Of a stretch of 61,435 nt of DNA, positions 17,722 to 25,887 are shown one piece after another (the first letter of the stretch is position 1; every line of letters begins with the position of its first letter). The notes under the pieces were generated by a model. It ran no database searches. It saw only the letters and a program-made list of their open reading frames with translations, and was not told the DNA's origin. A program made the translations under genes and the position numbers. The stretch spans positions 1 to 61,435 of the forward strand of contig DASXQT010000013.1 of the NCBI GenBank assembly GCA_036507005.1. Direction: 5' to 3'. The stretch is from WS-2 sp036507005. GTDB taxonomy: Bacteria > Eisenbacteria > RBG-16-71-46.

Positions 17722-18765
17722 ATGAAATACCGCTCGCTCGGCCGGAGCGGCCTCAAGGTCTCCGAGCTCGCGCTCGGCTCCTGGACCACGTACGGCGGCT
17801 ACGTGGACGACGCCGAGGCGGTCCGCATCGTGCGCCGCGCCTTCGAGCTGGGCATCAACCTGTTCGACACCGCCGACGTCTACGTTCGCGGCGGGGCCGA
17901 GACGCTGCTCGGCAAGGCGATCACCGGCCTGCCGCGCGAGCAGCTCGTGATCGCGACCAAGGTGATGGGCCGGGTGTGGGACGGCCCGCTCGGCGCGGGG
18001 CTCTCGCGCAAGCACATCTTCGATGCGATGGACCAGAGCCTGCGGCGGCTCGGGGTCGACTACGTGGACCTCTACCAGGCGCACGCCCCGCACCCGGAGA
18101 GCCCGATCGAGGAGACGCTGCGCGCCTTCGAGGACCTGGTGCGCATGGGCAAGGCGCGCTACGTGGGCTTCTCGAACTTCGACCGCGACCCGGCGCTGGC
18201 GGAGAAGGTGATCGAGATCCAGAACGGGCGGGGCTGGGACGCGATGGTCTCGAGCCAGCCGCGCTACAGCCTGCTCGACCGCCACATCGAGCCGGAGCAC
18301 ATCGCCTTCTGCCGCACGCACGGCATCGGCATGCTCGTCTACTCGCCGGTCGCCCAGGGCGTGCTCACCGGCAAGTACGCGGGAGGCGCCACGCCCGAGG
18401 GGAGCCGCGCCACCTCGAAGTTCGCGAACTTCCTCACCCAGGAGAAGGCGCTCACGCCCGAGAACGTGGCGGCCGCGGACCGCTTCGCGGCCTGGGTGAA
18501 GTCGCGCGGGCTGCCGGGGCCGGCCGCGGTCGCGGTCGCGTGGGTGCTGCGCGAGCCCCAGGTCTCGAGCGCGATCCTGGGGGCGTCGCGGGTCGAGCAG
18601 CTCGAGGAGAACGTGAAGGCGTCGGAGCTCGAGCTCGGCGCCGCCGACTGGAGCGAGGCCGAGGCGGCGATCGCGGGCGCTCCGGCCGGGCGCGCGCGCG
18701 CCGCCTCCGAGGCTACGCGGCCCGCCGGTCCAGCCGCTCCGCGGCGGCGGGGTTCGCCTGGTTGA
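17722..18765 (+). CDS. Aldo/keto reductase, voltage-gated K+ channel beta-subunit-like
   Basis: NAD(P)H-dependent (beta/alpha)8 reductase of 347 residues. Catalytic tetrad visible: Asp and Tyr in FDTADVY, Lys in IATKVMG and His in YQAHAPH. Strand VDLYQAH, the substrate-loop SSQPRYSLLDRHIE and the cofactor motif ILGASRVEQLEENVKA are typical of the YghZ/Kv-beta branch. The last ~30 residues (Ala/Arg/Pro-rich) overlap the 3' end of the convergent response-regulator gene by 53 bp and are not family sequence, which suggests the stop codon drifted into the neighbour. Substrate unknown. Confidence 0.93.
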   Translation: MKYRSLGRSGLKVSELALGSWTTYGGYVDDAEAVRIVRRAFELGINLFDTADVYVRGGAETLLGKAITGLPREQLVIATKVMGRVWDGPLGAGLSRKHIFDAMDQSLRRLGVDYVDLYQAHAPHPESPIEETLRAFEDLVRMGKARYVGFSNFDRDPALAEKVIEIQNGRGWDAMVSSQPRYSLLDRHIEPEHIAFCRTHGIGMLVYSPVAQGVLTGKYAGGATPEGSRATSKFANFLTQEKALTPENVAAADRFAAWVKSRGLPGPAAVAVAWVLREPQVSSAILGASRVEQLEENVKASELELGAADWSEAEAAIAGAPAGRARAASEATRPAGPAAPRRRGSPG

Positions 18766-19183
18766 TCTCGAGCCAGTAGTGGGTGATGGCTCGCATCATC
18801 TCGGTGAACGCGACGAAGTCCACGGGCTTCACCACGTAGCTGTTCGCCCCCAGCCGGTAGCACTCCTCGATGTCGCGGTCGTCGCGCGACGAGGTCAGCA
18901 CCACGATCGGCAGGAGCTGGAACTTGACGTGGCTCCGCACCAGCCGCAGCACCTCGAGGCCGCTGATCTTGGGCACCTTGAGGTCGAGCAGCACGAGCCG
19001 CGGCCGGGCCGGCTTGCGCCCCGAGAACACGCCGGTGCCGAACAGGAAGTCCACCGCCTCGGCCCCGTCGCGGGTGAGCTGCACGGTCTCGGCGATGTCG
19101 AGCTTGCGAAGCGCGTGAAGCGCCAGCGCCGCGTCGTCGGGGTTGTCCTCCACGATCAGGATCTGAATCTCGCGCTCAGGCAT
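18713..19183 (-). CDS. Single-domain response regulator (Rcp1-like)
   Basis: 156 residues, a lone receiver domain: acidic pocket VEDNPDD, phosphoacceptor Asp67 in LVLLDLKVP, VVLTSSRD switch Thr/Ser and the conserved Lys in YVVKPVDF. The inserted segment FLFGTGVFSGRKPARP is typical of Rcp1-type regulators that pair with PAS or phytochrome histidine kinases. No output domain, so it likely passes the signal by protein contact. Its ATG overlaps the stop of the upstream histidine kinase by 8 bases, so the two are a cognate pair. Confidence 0.94.
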   Translation of the reverse strand: MPEREIQILIVEDNPDDAALALHALRKLDIAETVQLTRDGAEAVDFLFGTGVFSGRKPARPRLVLLDLKVPKISGLEVLRLVRSHVKFQLLPIVVLTSSRDDRDIEECYRLGANSYVVKPVDFVAFTEMMRAITHYWLEINQANPAAAERLDRRAA

Positions 19184-20903
19184 CGGTGCTCGACCCCCCG
19201 AAGTTGAAGTAGAACGTGGCGCCGCGGTCCGGAACGCTCTCGGCCCACACCCGCCCGTCGTGGCGGTGGATGATGCGCTGCACGATCGCGAGCCCCACGC
19301 CCGTCCCCTCGTATTCTTCGGCGGGATGGAGTCGCTCGAACACGTCGAACAGCCGATCGGAATAGCGGGCGTCGAACCCGACGCCGTTGTCGCGCACGAA
19401 GTACGCCGCCCGGTCGCGCTCGCCGCCCACCGGCCGGAACCCCACCTCGATCAAGGCCGCCTTGCGGGCGCGCGTGTACTTGAGGGCGTTGGAGAGCAGG
19501 TTCACGAACACCCGCTTGAGCAGCCCGCGGTCGGCGTGGCAGGAGGGGAGGTCGCCGATGCGGATCTCGACCTTCCGCCCCTCCTGCTCGGCCGCGAGCT
19601 CGGCCAGGGCCTCGCGGACGACCTCCACGGGCGAGACGGTGGCGCGCTCGAGCTTCTGGCGGCCGAGGCGCGAGAAATCGAGCAGGCCCTCGATCAGGGT
19701 CCCGAGGTTCTCCGAGCTGGCGCGGATCCGCTCGAGATGCCCGCGAGCCTCGTCCGACAGCCCCGGGCCGTGGTCGTCGATCAGGATCTTGGCGTAGCCG
19801 TTCACGGCACGCAGCGGCGCGCGCAGATCGTGCGAGACCGAGTACGAGAACGCCTCGAGGTCGCGGTTCGCGGCCTCGAGCTCCGCGGTGCGGTCCCGCA
19901 GCGCCTCCTCGGCCTCGCGGCGCGCCGTGACGTCGCGCCCCTCCGCCACCACGTAGCGCACCTCACCCGAGTCGTCCTGCACCGGCACCAGGCTGAAGCT
20001 GATCGTGAGCACCCGGCCGAAAGCGAAGATCTCCTCGTCGTAGCTGACCGTCTCGCCCGCGCAGGCGCGCTCGAAGGCCTGGCGGACGCGGTGGGCCACG
20101 TCCGGGTCGAACGTCCACCACTGGCCCTCGAGGAAGTTGGTGCGCATCAGCTCCTCGCGCGGCAGCCCCGAGGCCTGCTCGGCGGTCCGGTTCACGAGCA
20201 GCAGCCGCCCGTCGAGCGCCACCTTGGCGCAGAACGTGCCCATGCTGTCGATGAGCTCGCGCAGGGCGCGCTGCGCCTCGCGCACCTGGCCTTCGACCAG
20301 GCGCTTCTCGGTGATGTCGTGCGTCACCTTGGCGAACCCCGAGATCCTTCCCCCGGGGCCGCGGAGCGGGGAGGTCCCGACGTGGGCCCAGTACCGCGTT
20401 CCGTCCTTGCGCACGCGCCAGCCTTCGTCCTCCACCCGGCCCACCTCCGCCGCCTTCTGCAGCACGCGCTCGGGCTTGCCGGCCTCCAGGTCGTCCACCG
20501 TGTAGAGGGAGGAGAAATGCCGGCCGATGATCTCCTCGGGGCGATACCCGTAGATGCGCTCCGCGCCCGTGTTCCAGCTCAGGATGTGGCCCTCGCGGTC
20601 GAGCATGAAGATCGCGTAGTCCCGGATGCCGTCCACGAGTTGGCGGAAGCGCTCGCCCGCATCGGAGGCCGGGCTCGCGGGCAATCCCCGGCGCCCACCC
20701 ACCACCTCGAGCTTGGCGCCTTCGCGCTTCGGGGAGTCGGCGGGCCGCGCTACGCCGTCCTCTCCGTACGGGCCCCGGGCGCCGAGCAGCCGGCCGATGC
20801 GACCCACGACTTCGGACAGGCGCTCGGAGAGCGTCCGCGCCGGGGCCGGCTCCGGGGCTGGCTCCGGGGTGGTGGCGGAACTTCCGACGGGCGACACGGG
20901 CAC
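19176..20903 (-). CDS. Soluble PAS-domain sensor histidine kinase
   Basis: No membrane segment, so a cytoplasmic sensor. Order: a Pro/Ala-rich N-terminus, a PAS domain (IFMLDREGHILSWNTGAE, GYRPEEIIGRHFSSLY), a PAC motif (RKDGTRYWAHV), a second PAS (VNRTAEQASGLPREELM), a short coiled coil, then HisKA with SYSVSHDLRAPLRAV and HATPase with FVNLLSNALKYT, VRDNGVGFD and YEGTGVGLAIVQRI. The start is uncertain: I prefer a GTG at 20903 with GGAGG 12 bases upstream (575 aa); ATGs at 21002 or 21146 are in frame but lie in low-complexity or repeated DNA. It transfers phosphate to the coupled regulator downstream. Confidence 0.9.
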   Translation of the reverse strand: MPVSPVGSSATTPEPAPEPAPARTLSERLSEVVGRIGRLLGARGPYGEDGVARPADSPKREGAKLEVVGGRRGLPASPASDAGERFRQLVDGIRDYAIFMLDREGHILSWNTGAERIYGYRPEEIIGRHFSSLYTVDDLEAGKPERVLQKAAEVGRVEDEGWRVRKDGTRYWAHVGTSPLRGPGGRISGFAKVTHDITEKRLVEGQVREAQRALRELIDSMGTFCAKVALDGRLLLVNRTAEQASGLPREELMRTNFLEGQWWTFDPDVAHRVRQAFERACAGETVSYDEEIFAFGRVLTISFSLVPVQDDSGEVRYVVAEGRDVTARREAEEALRDRTAELEAANRDLEAFSYSVSHDLRAPLRAVNGYAKILIDDHGPGLSDEARGHLERIRASSENLGTLIEGLLDFSRLGRQKLERATVSPVEVVREALAELAAEQEGRKVEIRIGDLPSCHADRGLLKRVFVNLLSNALKYTRARKAALIEVGFRPVGGERDRAAYFVRDNGVGFDARYSDRLFDVFERLHPAEEYEGTGVGLAIVQRIIHRHDGRVWAESVPDRGATFYFNFGGSSTDA

Positions 20904-21054
20904 GATCAGACGCGACCTCCACCGGCGGCAGGCGCAGGCTCTTGGAGAGCGGCGCAGGTACTCCCCCGCCCGGACCGCAAACTCGCTCCGGAACGCTCCC
21001 ATTGTTTTCGGCCCTGCGGCTGCGGAACTTGAAACGCGTGCCCGCGCGACGAGC

Positions 21055-21140
21055 CTCGAAGGTCTCGGCGCTCGGCGAGGCGGAGGCGGCGCGCTCAACG
21101 AGCACTCGAAGGCCTCCGCGCTCGCCGAGGCGGAGGCGGC
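21055..21140. repeat. Two-copy direct repeat, 36 bp, period 50
   Basis: 21055-21090 and 21105-21140 match at 33 of 36 positions. They lie upstream of the histidine kinase start and end 17 bp before the stop of the MFS gene. Either a regulatory direct repeat or the remains of a local duplication. Confidence 0.8.
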
Positions 21141-21156
21141 CCTCACGGCGCCGCCG

Positions 21157-22458
21157 TCACTCCATCGCGCGACGGGCGCCCCGCTCGAGGTCGACGGTGA
21201 GGAGGAGCCAGCCCCCGGCGACGAAGAAGGGCAGGAGCGTGAGCACCGCGAAGCGGCCGGCCCCGCTCCACTGGGCGACCAGCCCGAACGCCAGGGGCCC
21301 CACGACGCCGGCCATCTTCTCGCTCACCGAGTAGAAGCCGAACAGCTCGCCCATCTGCCGGCGCGGGACCAGGGACGCGAACATGGATCGCGACAGCGCC
21401 TGCGTGCCGCCCTGCACCATCGCGACCAGCGCGGCGAGCGCCCAGAAGTGGATCGGCTTCGAGAGGAAGAAGCCGAGCACGGTCACGCCCACGTAGCCCG
21501 CGAGCCCCAGCGCCACCGCGCGCTGCGGTCCCAGGGGCCGCGCGAGCCGCCCGAACGCGAGGCTGGCCGGCGCCGCCAGGATCTGGACCATCAGCAGCGC
21601 ACCGATCAGGTCGGCGCGGCCGATCCCGGCCTCGGTCCCGTAGACCGTCGCCATCTTGATCACGGTGCCGATCCCGTCGCTGTAGAGCCAGAACGCCACC
21701 AGGAAGCGAAACCGCTCCGGATGGCGCGGCAGGCCGCGCGCGGTCTCGACCACGCCGCGCAGCAGGGCGAGCGCGCCCGGGCGGGCCGGAGCCGCCTCCT
21801 GCTCGCGCCGCGGCTCGGGAACGCGACGGAAGAGCGGGATCGAGAACAGGAGCCACCACACCGCGACGCTCGCGAAAGAGAGGCGGCTCGCGGCCTCGGC
21901 GTCGGCGAGCCCGAAGCGCCGCGGGAAGAGGATCCACGCCAGGTTGATCGCGAGCAGTAGCCCGCCGCCGAAGTAGCCGTAGGCGAAGCCACGCGCCGAG
22001 ACGCGGTGCATCTCTCCCGGCGCCGCCACCGCCGGGAGCAGCGAGTCGTAGAGGACGTTCCCGGTGGCGAACGCGATGAACGCCACGCCGAAAGCGGCCA
22101 GCAGGCCGCGCCACTCCTGGCCCGGCACCAGCGCCATGGCGATGGTGGCGAGCGAGCCGATCAGGACGCACGCGAGGAGCAGGGGCTTGCGGCGGCCGAG
22201 GCGATCGGCGGCCGAGCCCACCACGGGTCCGAGCACGGCCGCGAACAGCATGGCGAGGGCGCTCGCGTAGCCCCACCGCGCGGTCGCGAGGTGCGCGGGC
22301 ATGGAGCGCGTCGCCGCCGCGGCGAAGAAGGGCGGCAGCACGGCGGCAGTGATGGTGGTCGCGAACGCCGAGTTGGCCCAGTCGTAGAGGCACCACGCCC
22401 GGACCTGGGCGGAGGAGCGGCCGGCCTGGTGGGGCGGGTTCCCGGGATCGGGGCGCAT
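21157..22458 (-). CDS. MFS transporter, UMF1/Atg22-like
   Basis: 433 residues, about 12 hydrophobic segments. The opening CLYDWANSAFATTI is the hallmark of the UMF1 group (bacterial relatives of yeast vacuolar effluxer Atg22). Between helices 2 and 3 is the MFS signature GSAADRLGRRKPLL. Later segments include GNVLYDSLLP, FWLYSDGIGTVIK and GGTQALSRSMFASLVP. Atg22 exports amino acids from the vacuole, but bacterial substrates are unknown. The ATG at 22458 gives normal family length; upstream open frame is not family-like. It lies downstream of a hairpin that separates it from the secreted protein gene. Confidence 0.92.
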   Translation of the reverse strand: MRPDPGNPPHQAGRSSAQVRAWCLYDWANSAFATTITAAVLPPFFAAAATRSMPAHLATARWGYASALAMLFAAVLGPVVGSAADRLGRRKPLLLACVLIGSLATIAMALVPGQEWRGLLAAFGVAFIAFATGNVLYDSLLPAVAAPGEMHRVSARGFAYGYFGGGLLLAINLAWILFPRRFGLADAEAASRLSFASVAVWWLLFSIPLFRRVPEPRREQEAAPARPGALALLRGVVETARGLPRHPERFRFLVAFWLYSDGIGTVIKMATVYGTEAGIGRADLIGALLMVQILAAPASLAFGRLARPLGPQRAVALGLAGYVGVTVLGFFLSKPIHFWALAALVAMVQGGTQALSRSMFASLVPRRQMGELFGFYSVSEKMAGVVGPLAFGLVAQWSGAGRFAVLTLLPFFVAGGWLLLTVDLERGARRAME

Positions 22459-22571
22459 GCGGGCAACTTGTACCAGAAGCCGCACCCGCGCGCGGTCCTG
22501 CGCGACGCCGGCGGGCACTGGAGGGTGATCGCGGCCCGGCGGCCGGCCGACTGGAGGCGGGTGGAATGCGC

Positions 22572-22603
22572 GAAGGGGCGGCGGATGATCCCGCCGCCCC
22601 TTC
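22572..22603 (-). terminator. 13-bp perfect hairpin, likely terminator
   Basis: 22572-22584 pairs perfectly with 22591-22603 around a 6-base loop, 23 bases beyond the stop of the secreted protein gene on the minus strand. There is no T-tract, so intrinsic termination is probable rather than certain. Confidence 0.6.
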
Positions 22604-22625
22604 ATGCGATCGTCGCGGTCGCGCG

Positions 22626-23681
22626 CTACCAGCGCGGAGGCTGAGCGAAGCCCCAGCCGAGCTCGCCGCGCTCGCGCCACCAGGTGCGGCCGCGGCGCGG
22701 GAAGATGCCGAGCGCCCGCAGGCCCGACTCGTACTCGTAGCGCAGGATCAGGTGGTCGGTCTCGTGGCTCGCGGCGAGGAACTGGGTGCGCTGCACCGGA
22801 TCCCAGCGGTGCTCGCCCCAGCCGGTGCCGGGATTCGACTCGGGGGCCGGCTCGCGGTTGTACGCCTCGGCGCGCGGCTTCGCGATTCCGTCCTTCGCAT
22901 CGCGGGATGCCTGGCCCTGCTCCTTGGGAGCCGGAGCCGGGGCCGACCGCTCCTCGCCCTGCGAGAGCGGCTTGCCGCCCCGGTAGGAGTGCTCGTCGTC
23001 CTCGCGGAAGCGCGGCTCGATCCACACCTGGGGACGTTGCTCGCGGAACGAGAGCACGCGGATCCAGCCCATGTCGCCGTTGGCCTGGCCGGTGCGCTCG
23101 GCGTACGAGCGCTCCTCGTCCACGAACACGAAGCGGCGCACGTCCTGGAGCGAGGTCCGCCAGCCGCGGATCACGGCGCGCTCCCAGGGTCCGAGGACGT
23201 ACATCGCCTCGGTGCCGGCGAGGTGGGAGCGCTCGCCGTTCACCACGTTGAGCCCGTCGACGGAGATCAGAACGCCCACGCGCTCCCCGGTGCGGTTGGT
23301 CACCGCCAGCGCGTAGTTGCGCCCGCGGAACGCCTGGAAGTAGCGCTTGTCCCACGAGCCCGGCCCCATGAAGAGCGGCGCGCTGCTGCCGTCGACCAGC
23401 ACCTCGACACTCACGAGCCGGCCGTCGTCGGTGCTCTCCCACGCGTCCGAAGCGCGGGCCGCGGGCGCGACGGCGAATGCGACGCCGAACGCGAGCGCGG
23501 CAGAAGCCGCGAGGCTCCTCGCGATCGGGCGCGGGCGGCGCACCGGAATCGGCGCCGGGGTGGGGATGCGGCAAGGCTCGATCGCCGCGACCAGAATGGA
23601 GGACAGGCGCTCCCCCAGGCGGGCGAGGGCGGTCGGGCCGCGGAGGCTGCGGGCCCCGGGCCGAAGGGTAGAGGTGGTCAT
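22626..23681 (-). CDS. Secreted or anchored protein of unknown function
   Basis: 351 residues. After ~50 basic residues there is a hydrophobic stretch (SLAASAALAFGVAFAVAPAARA) that reads as a signal sequence with an unusually long n-region. The mature part contains LVSVEVLVDG, KRYFQAFRGRNYALAVTNRTGERVGV and ISVDGLNVVNGE, a beta-rich domain with an aromatic-rich surface, then a Pro/Glu/Gln-rich linker and a C-terminal TDHLILRYEYESGLRALGI segment. I do not recognise a named family. ATG at 23681 with AGGAG eight bases upstream. Transcribed divergently from the selenoprotein locus. Confidence 0.75.
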   Translation of the reverse strand: MTTSTLRPGARSLRGPTALARLGERLSSILVAAIEPCRIPTPAPIPVRRPRPIARSLAASAALAFGVAFAVAPAARASDAWESTDDGRLVSVEVLVDGSSAPLFMGPGSWDKRYFQAFRGRNYALAVTNRTGERVGVLISVDGLNVVNGERSHLAGTEAMYVLGPWERAVIRGWRTSLQDVRRFVFVDEERSYAERTGQANGDMGWIRVLSFREQRPQVWIEPRFREDDEHSYRGGKPLSQGEERSAPAPAPKEQGQASRDAKDGIAKPRAEAYNREPAPESNPGTGWGEHRWDPVQRTQFLAASHETDHLILRYEYESGLRALGIFPRRGRTWWRERGELGWGFAQPPRW

Positions 23682-23960
23682 GGTATTTCTCCTTTCGTGG
23701 ATGCGCGGGTCGGATCGTTGCACGCGCTGTACGCACGAAATACGCCAGCGCCGCCCGGCCATTCCACGGCCCGGAAACCCCGGTGATTGGGGGCCATTTT
23801 GCCCGCCCGGAACACGGCCAGCCACCCCGCCGGGTGGCGCGCGCGGCCGCCCGAGGCGCTCCTGCCACGGTGCAAGCGGGGCGCTCTTGAGGCTCGCGTC
23901 ATGGCGAGCGGGCGTCGGGCACCGCCCGTCACGCCGCTTCGGGGCGGGCGTACTTCGGGG

Positions 23961-24863
23961 ATGCGATTCGCTTTCGCCTGCGCCCTGGCCGGCTCCCTCG
24001 CCGCGGCGGCGCTCATGTCGCCGGCGCGTGCCGACATCGGGGTCGGCGCCGTCGCCCCCCCTTTCACCAAGAGCGAGCTCGCTGGGGGACCGGGCGCGTG
24101 GTCGGCCGGCGGACCGGTCTCGCTCGGCGATCACGCGGGTCAGGTGGTCGTGCTCTTCCTGCTCGGCTACGGCTGACCCTACTGCCTGACCGACGGTCCG
24201 TCGGTCGAGCAGGAAATCCACCAGTACTACGACGCCAACTACCCGGGCCAAGTCGTGGTGCTCGGCGCCGACCTGTGGCTCGGCTCGCCCACCCAGGTGG
24301 GGAGCTTCAAGAGCCAGACCGGGGTCAGCTTTCCGCTGCTCCTGTGCGGGAACCGCTGCATCGGCGGGACCGGCATCTGCGCGACCACCGGATCGAACTG
24401 CGCAAACCTCGAGACCCTCTACGGGCCCTACGACAACTACCTCGTGATCAACAAGCAGGGGATCGTGCGCTACCACGCGGCGAACCTGTGGCCGCACGGG
24501 AATCGCTACCATCTGGACGAGATCCGCGGCTGCGTGGACACGCTGGTGAGCGCGGTGGTGGGGGTGGAGGAGGCGGCGAACGCGGGCCCTGCGCTGCGCG
24601 TGGCGCCCAATCCCTTCCGCGGCTCGATCGCGATCGAGCTCTCGAACCCGGCGGGAGCGTCGCGCCGCGTGCGCGTCACGGTGCACGACCTCGCGGGCCG
24701 CGAGGTCGCAAGACCCTTCGACGGCCTCGCGGGCGCCGGGCGGACGCGCCTCGAGTGGGACGGGCGCGGCCCAGGCGGACTCCTTCTCGGCGCCGGGCTC
24801 TACCTGGTCCGCGCCGAGGTCGGCGCCGCGGTGCTCGTGCGGCGCGTCGTTTGGCTGCGCTGA
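23961..24863 (+). CDS. Secreted thioredoxin-fold selenoprotein 1 (in-frame UGA = Sec72), FlgD-like C-terminal domain
   Basis: The frame opens at ATG 23961, has a signal peptide (ALAGSLAAAALMSPARA), and meets TGA at 24174-24176. The same frame then runs uninterrupted to 24863. The TGA sits in G-Y-G-(TGA)-P-Y-C, exactly where the first Cys of a thioredoxin-type C-P-Y-C motif belongs, following the strand VVVLFLLG. Reading it as selenocysteine gives a 300-residue redoxin-like protein with Sec72 and Cys75, then GQVVVLGADLW and YLVINKQGIVRYH, family-typical strands. A SECIS-like hairpin starts five bases after the TGA. A Cys cluster (C-G-N-R-C, then two more) follows around 133-152. The last ~90 residues are a FlgD-like sorting domain. 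Tandem paralogue downstream has the identical arrangement. Confidence 0.88.
24182..24212 (+). promoter_or_regulatory. SECIS-like hairpin of selenoprotein 1
   Basis: Immediately 3' of the UGA. 24188-24195 pairs with 24199-24206 (8 bp) and the apical sequence is GGUCC, resembling the GGUC loop of the E. coli fdhF SECIS. A U-G pair (24187/24207) and CUGC/GCAG (24182-24185 with 24209-24212) extend the stem past one mismatch. The apical G is 19 bases from the UGA, within the range used by bacterial SelB. Confidence 0.75.
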
Positions 24864-24980
24864 ACGGGGCGAAGTTTTCCGCGGGCGACCGGGCCACGGC
24901 GGGGTATAGAATGGCGCCGCGGGCCGGATCGAAGCGCCGAGCGCTCCCGACACGCGAGGCGAAGGACGCGGAGGGCTCCC
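24864..24980 (+). promoter_or_regulatory. Spacer between selenoprotein genes with -10-like element
   Basis: 117 bp. GTATAGAAT at 24904-24912 resembles a -10 box and could provide a second promoter for the downstream genes; no good -35 is seen. GGAGGG at 24970-24975 is the ribosome site for the ATG at 24981. Confidence 0.35.
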
Positions 24981-25838
24981 ATGCGTCGGACGATCGTTAC
25001 GGTCGCGGCTCTCGTCGTGCTCGTCTCCCCGGGCGTCCTCCACGCCTGGGTGCACGAAGGCGAGGTGGCCCCGGACTTCACCAAGAACACGCTCGCGGGA
25101 CCGCCGTGGACCACGGGCCCCGCGGTCTCGCTCGGCGGCTACGCCGGGAAGGTCGTGGTCCTCTTCCTGCTGGGCTGCACCTGACCCTACTGCGTCACCG
25201 CCGGTCCGTCGGTGGAAAGCGACATCCATCAGTATTACGACAGCAACTACCCCGGCCAGGTCGTCGTGCTGGGCGCCGACCTGTTCAACTGCACACCGAG
25301 CCAGCTCGGCAACAGCTTCGCGCAGCCCACCGGGGCGACCTATCCGCTGCTCCTCAATGCCGCGACCAGCACCGGCGGCAGCATCTGGACCCTCTACGGC
25401 GAGCGGGACCACTACGTGGTGATCAGCAAGCAGGGGATCGTGCGCTACCAGGGGAACGACCGCTGGCCCTACGGCCAGGGGTATCACCTGGACGAGATCC
25501 GCGGCTGCGTGGACTCGCTGGTGAGCGCGGTGGTCGGGGTGGGCGAGGGGAGCGCGCCGGGCGTGGCGCTGCGCGTCGGGCCGAGCCCGTTCCGCGCCAC
25601 GGTCACGATCACGCTCGCCAACTCGACCGGCCGCACGCTCGCCGCGCGCGTCACGGTGCACGACCTCGCCGGGCGGCTCGTCGCCACGCTGCACCAGGGC
25701 CCGGCCGCCCCCGGGCTCACGACGCTCCGCTGGGACTCCCGCGACCGCGAGGGCCGCGCGGCGGCCTCCGGAGTCTACGAGCTGCGTGCCACGATCGGCG
25801 GGACCAGGCTATCGCGGCGCATCGCGCTCCTCCGGTGA
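24981..25838 (+). CDS. Secreted thioredoxin-fold selenoprotein 2 (in-frame UGA = Sec68), FlgD-like C-terminal domain
   Basis: Tandem paralogue of the gene upstream. ATG 24981, signal peptide (VAALVVLVSPGVLHA), TGA at 25182-25184 in the context G-C-T-(TGA)-P-Y-C, then the same frame continues to 25838: 285 residues with Sec68 and Cys71. Conservation with the first copy runs across the UGA on both sides (VVVLFLLG before; PYC-x-T-x-GPSVE, HQYYD-x-NYPGQVVVLGADL after), which is not expected for a stop codon. It lacks the extra Cys cluster of copy 1. The C-terminal ~85 residues are a FlgD-like domain (VHDLAGRLVATLHQG, then SGVYELRA). GGAGGG precedes the start. Followed after 49 bp by tlpA-like. 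Confidence 0.88.
25195..25215 (+). promoter_or_regulatory. SECIS-like hairpin of selenoprotein 2
   Basis: 25196-25200 pairs with 25210-25214, one C-U mismatch, then two more pairs closing the same GGUCC apex; the apical G is again 19 bases after the UGA. Relative to copy 1 the outermost pair changes from G-C to C-G, a compensatory change whose 3' half is synonymous (Val codon). Confidence 0.7.
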
Positions 25839-25887
25839 GCGCGGAGGCCGCAATCGCCCCGTGCGGTGCGGCGCGGGAGGGAGGGAC

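Noticed and set aside
20904..21146. N-terminal extension of the histidine kinase to ATG 21146
   Set aside because: This part runs through the direct repeat and low-complexity DNA with no ribosome site; the GTG at 20903 is better supported.
24174..24176. TGA read as a genuine stop, making a truncated secreted protein or pseudogene
   Set aside because: The frame continues for 228 conserved codons, the paralogue has TGA at the same active-site position, and a SECIS-like hairpin follows both.
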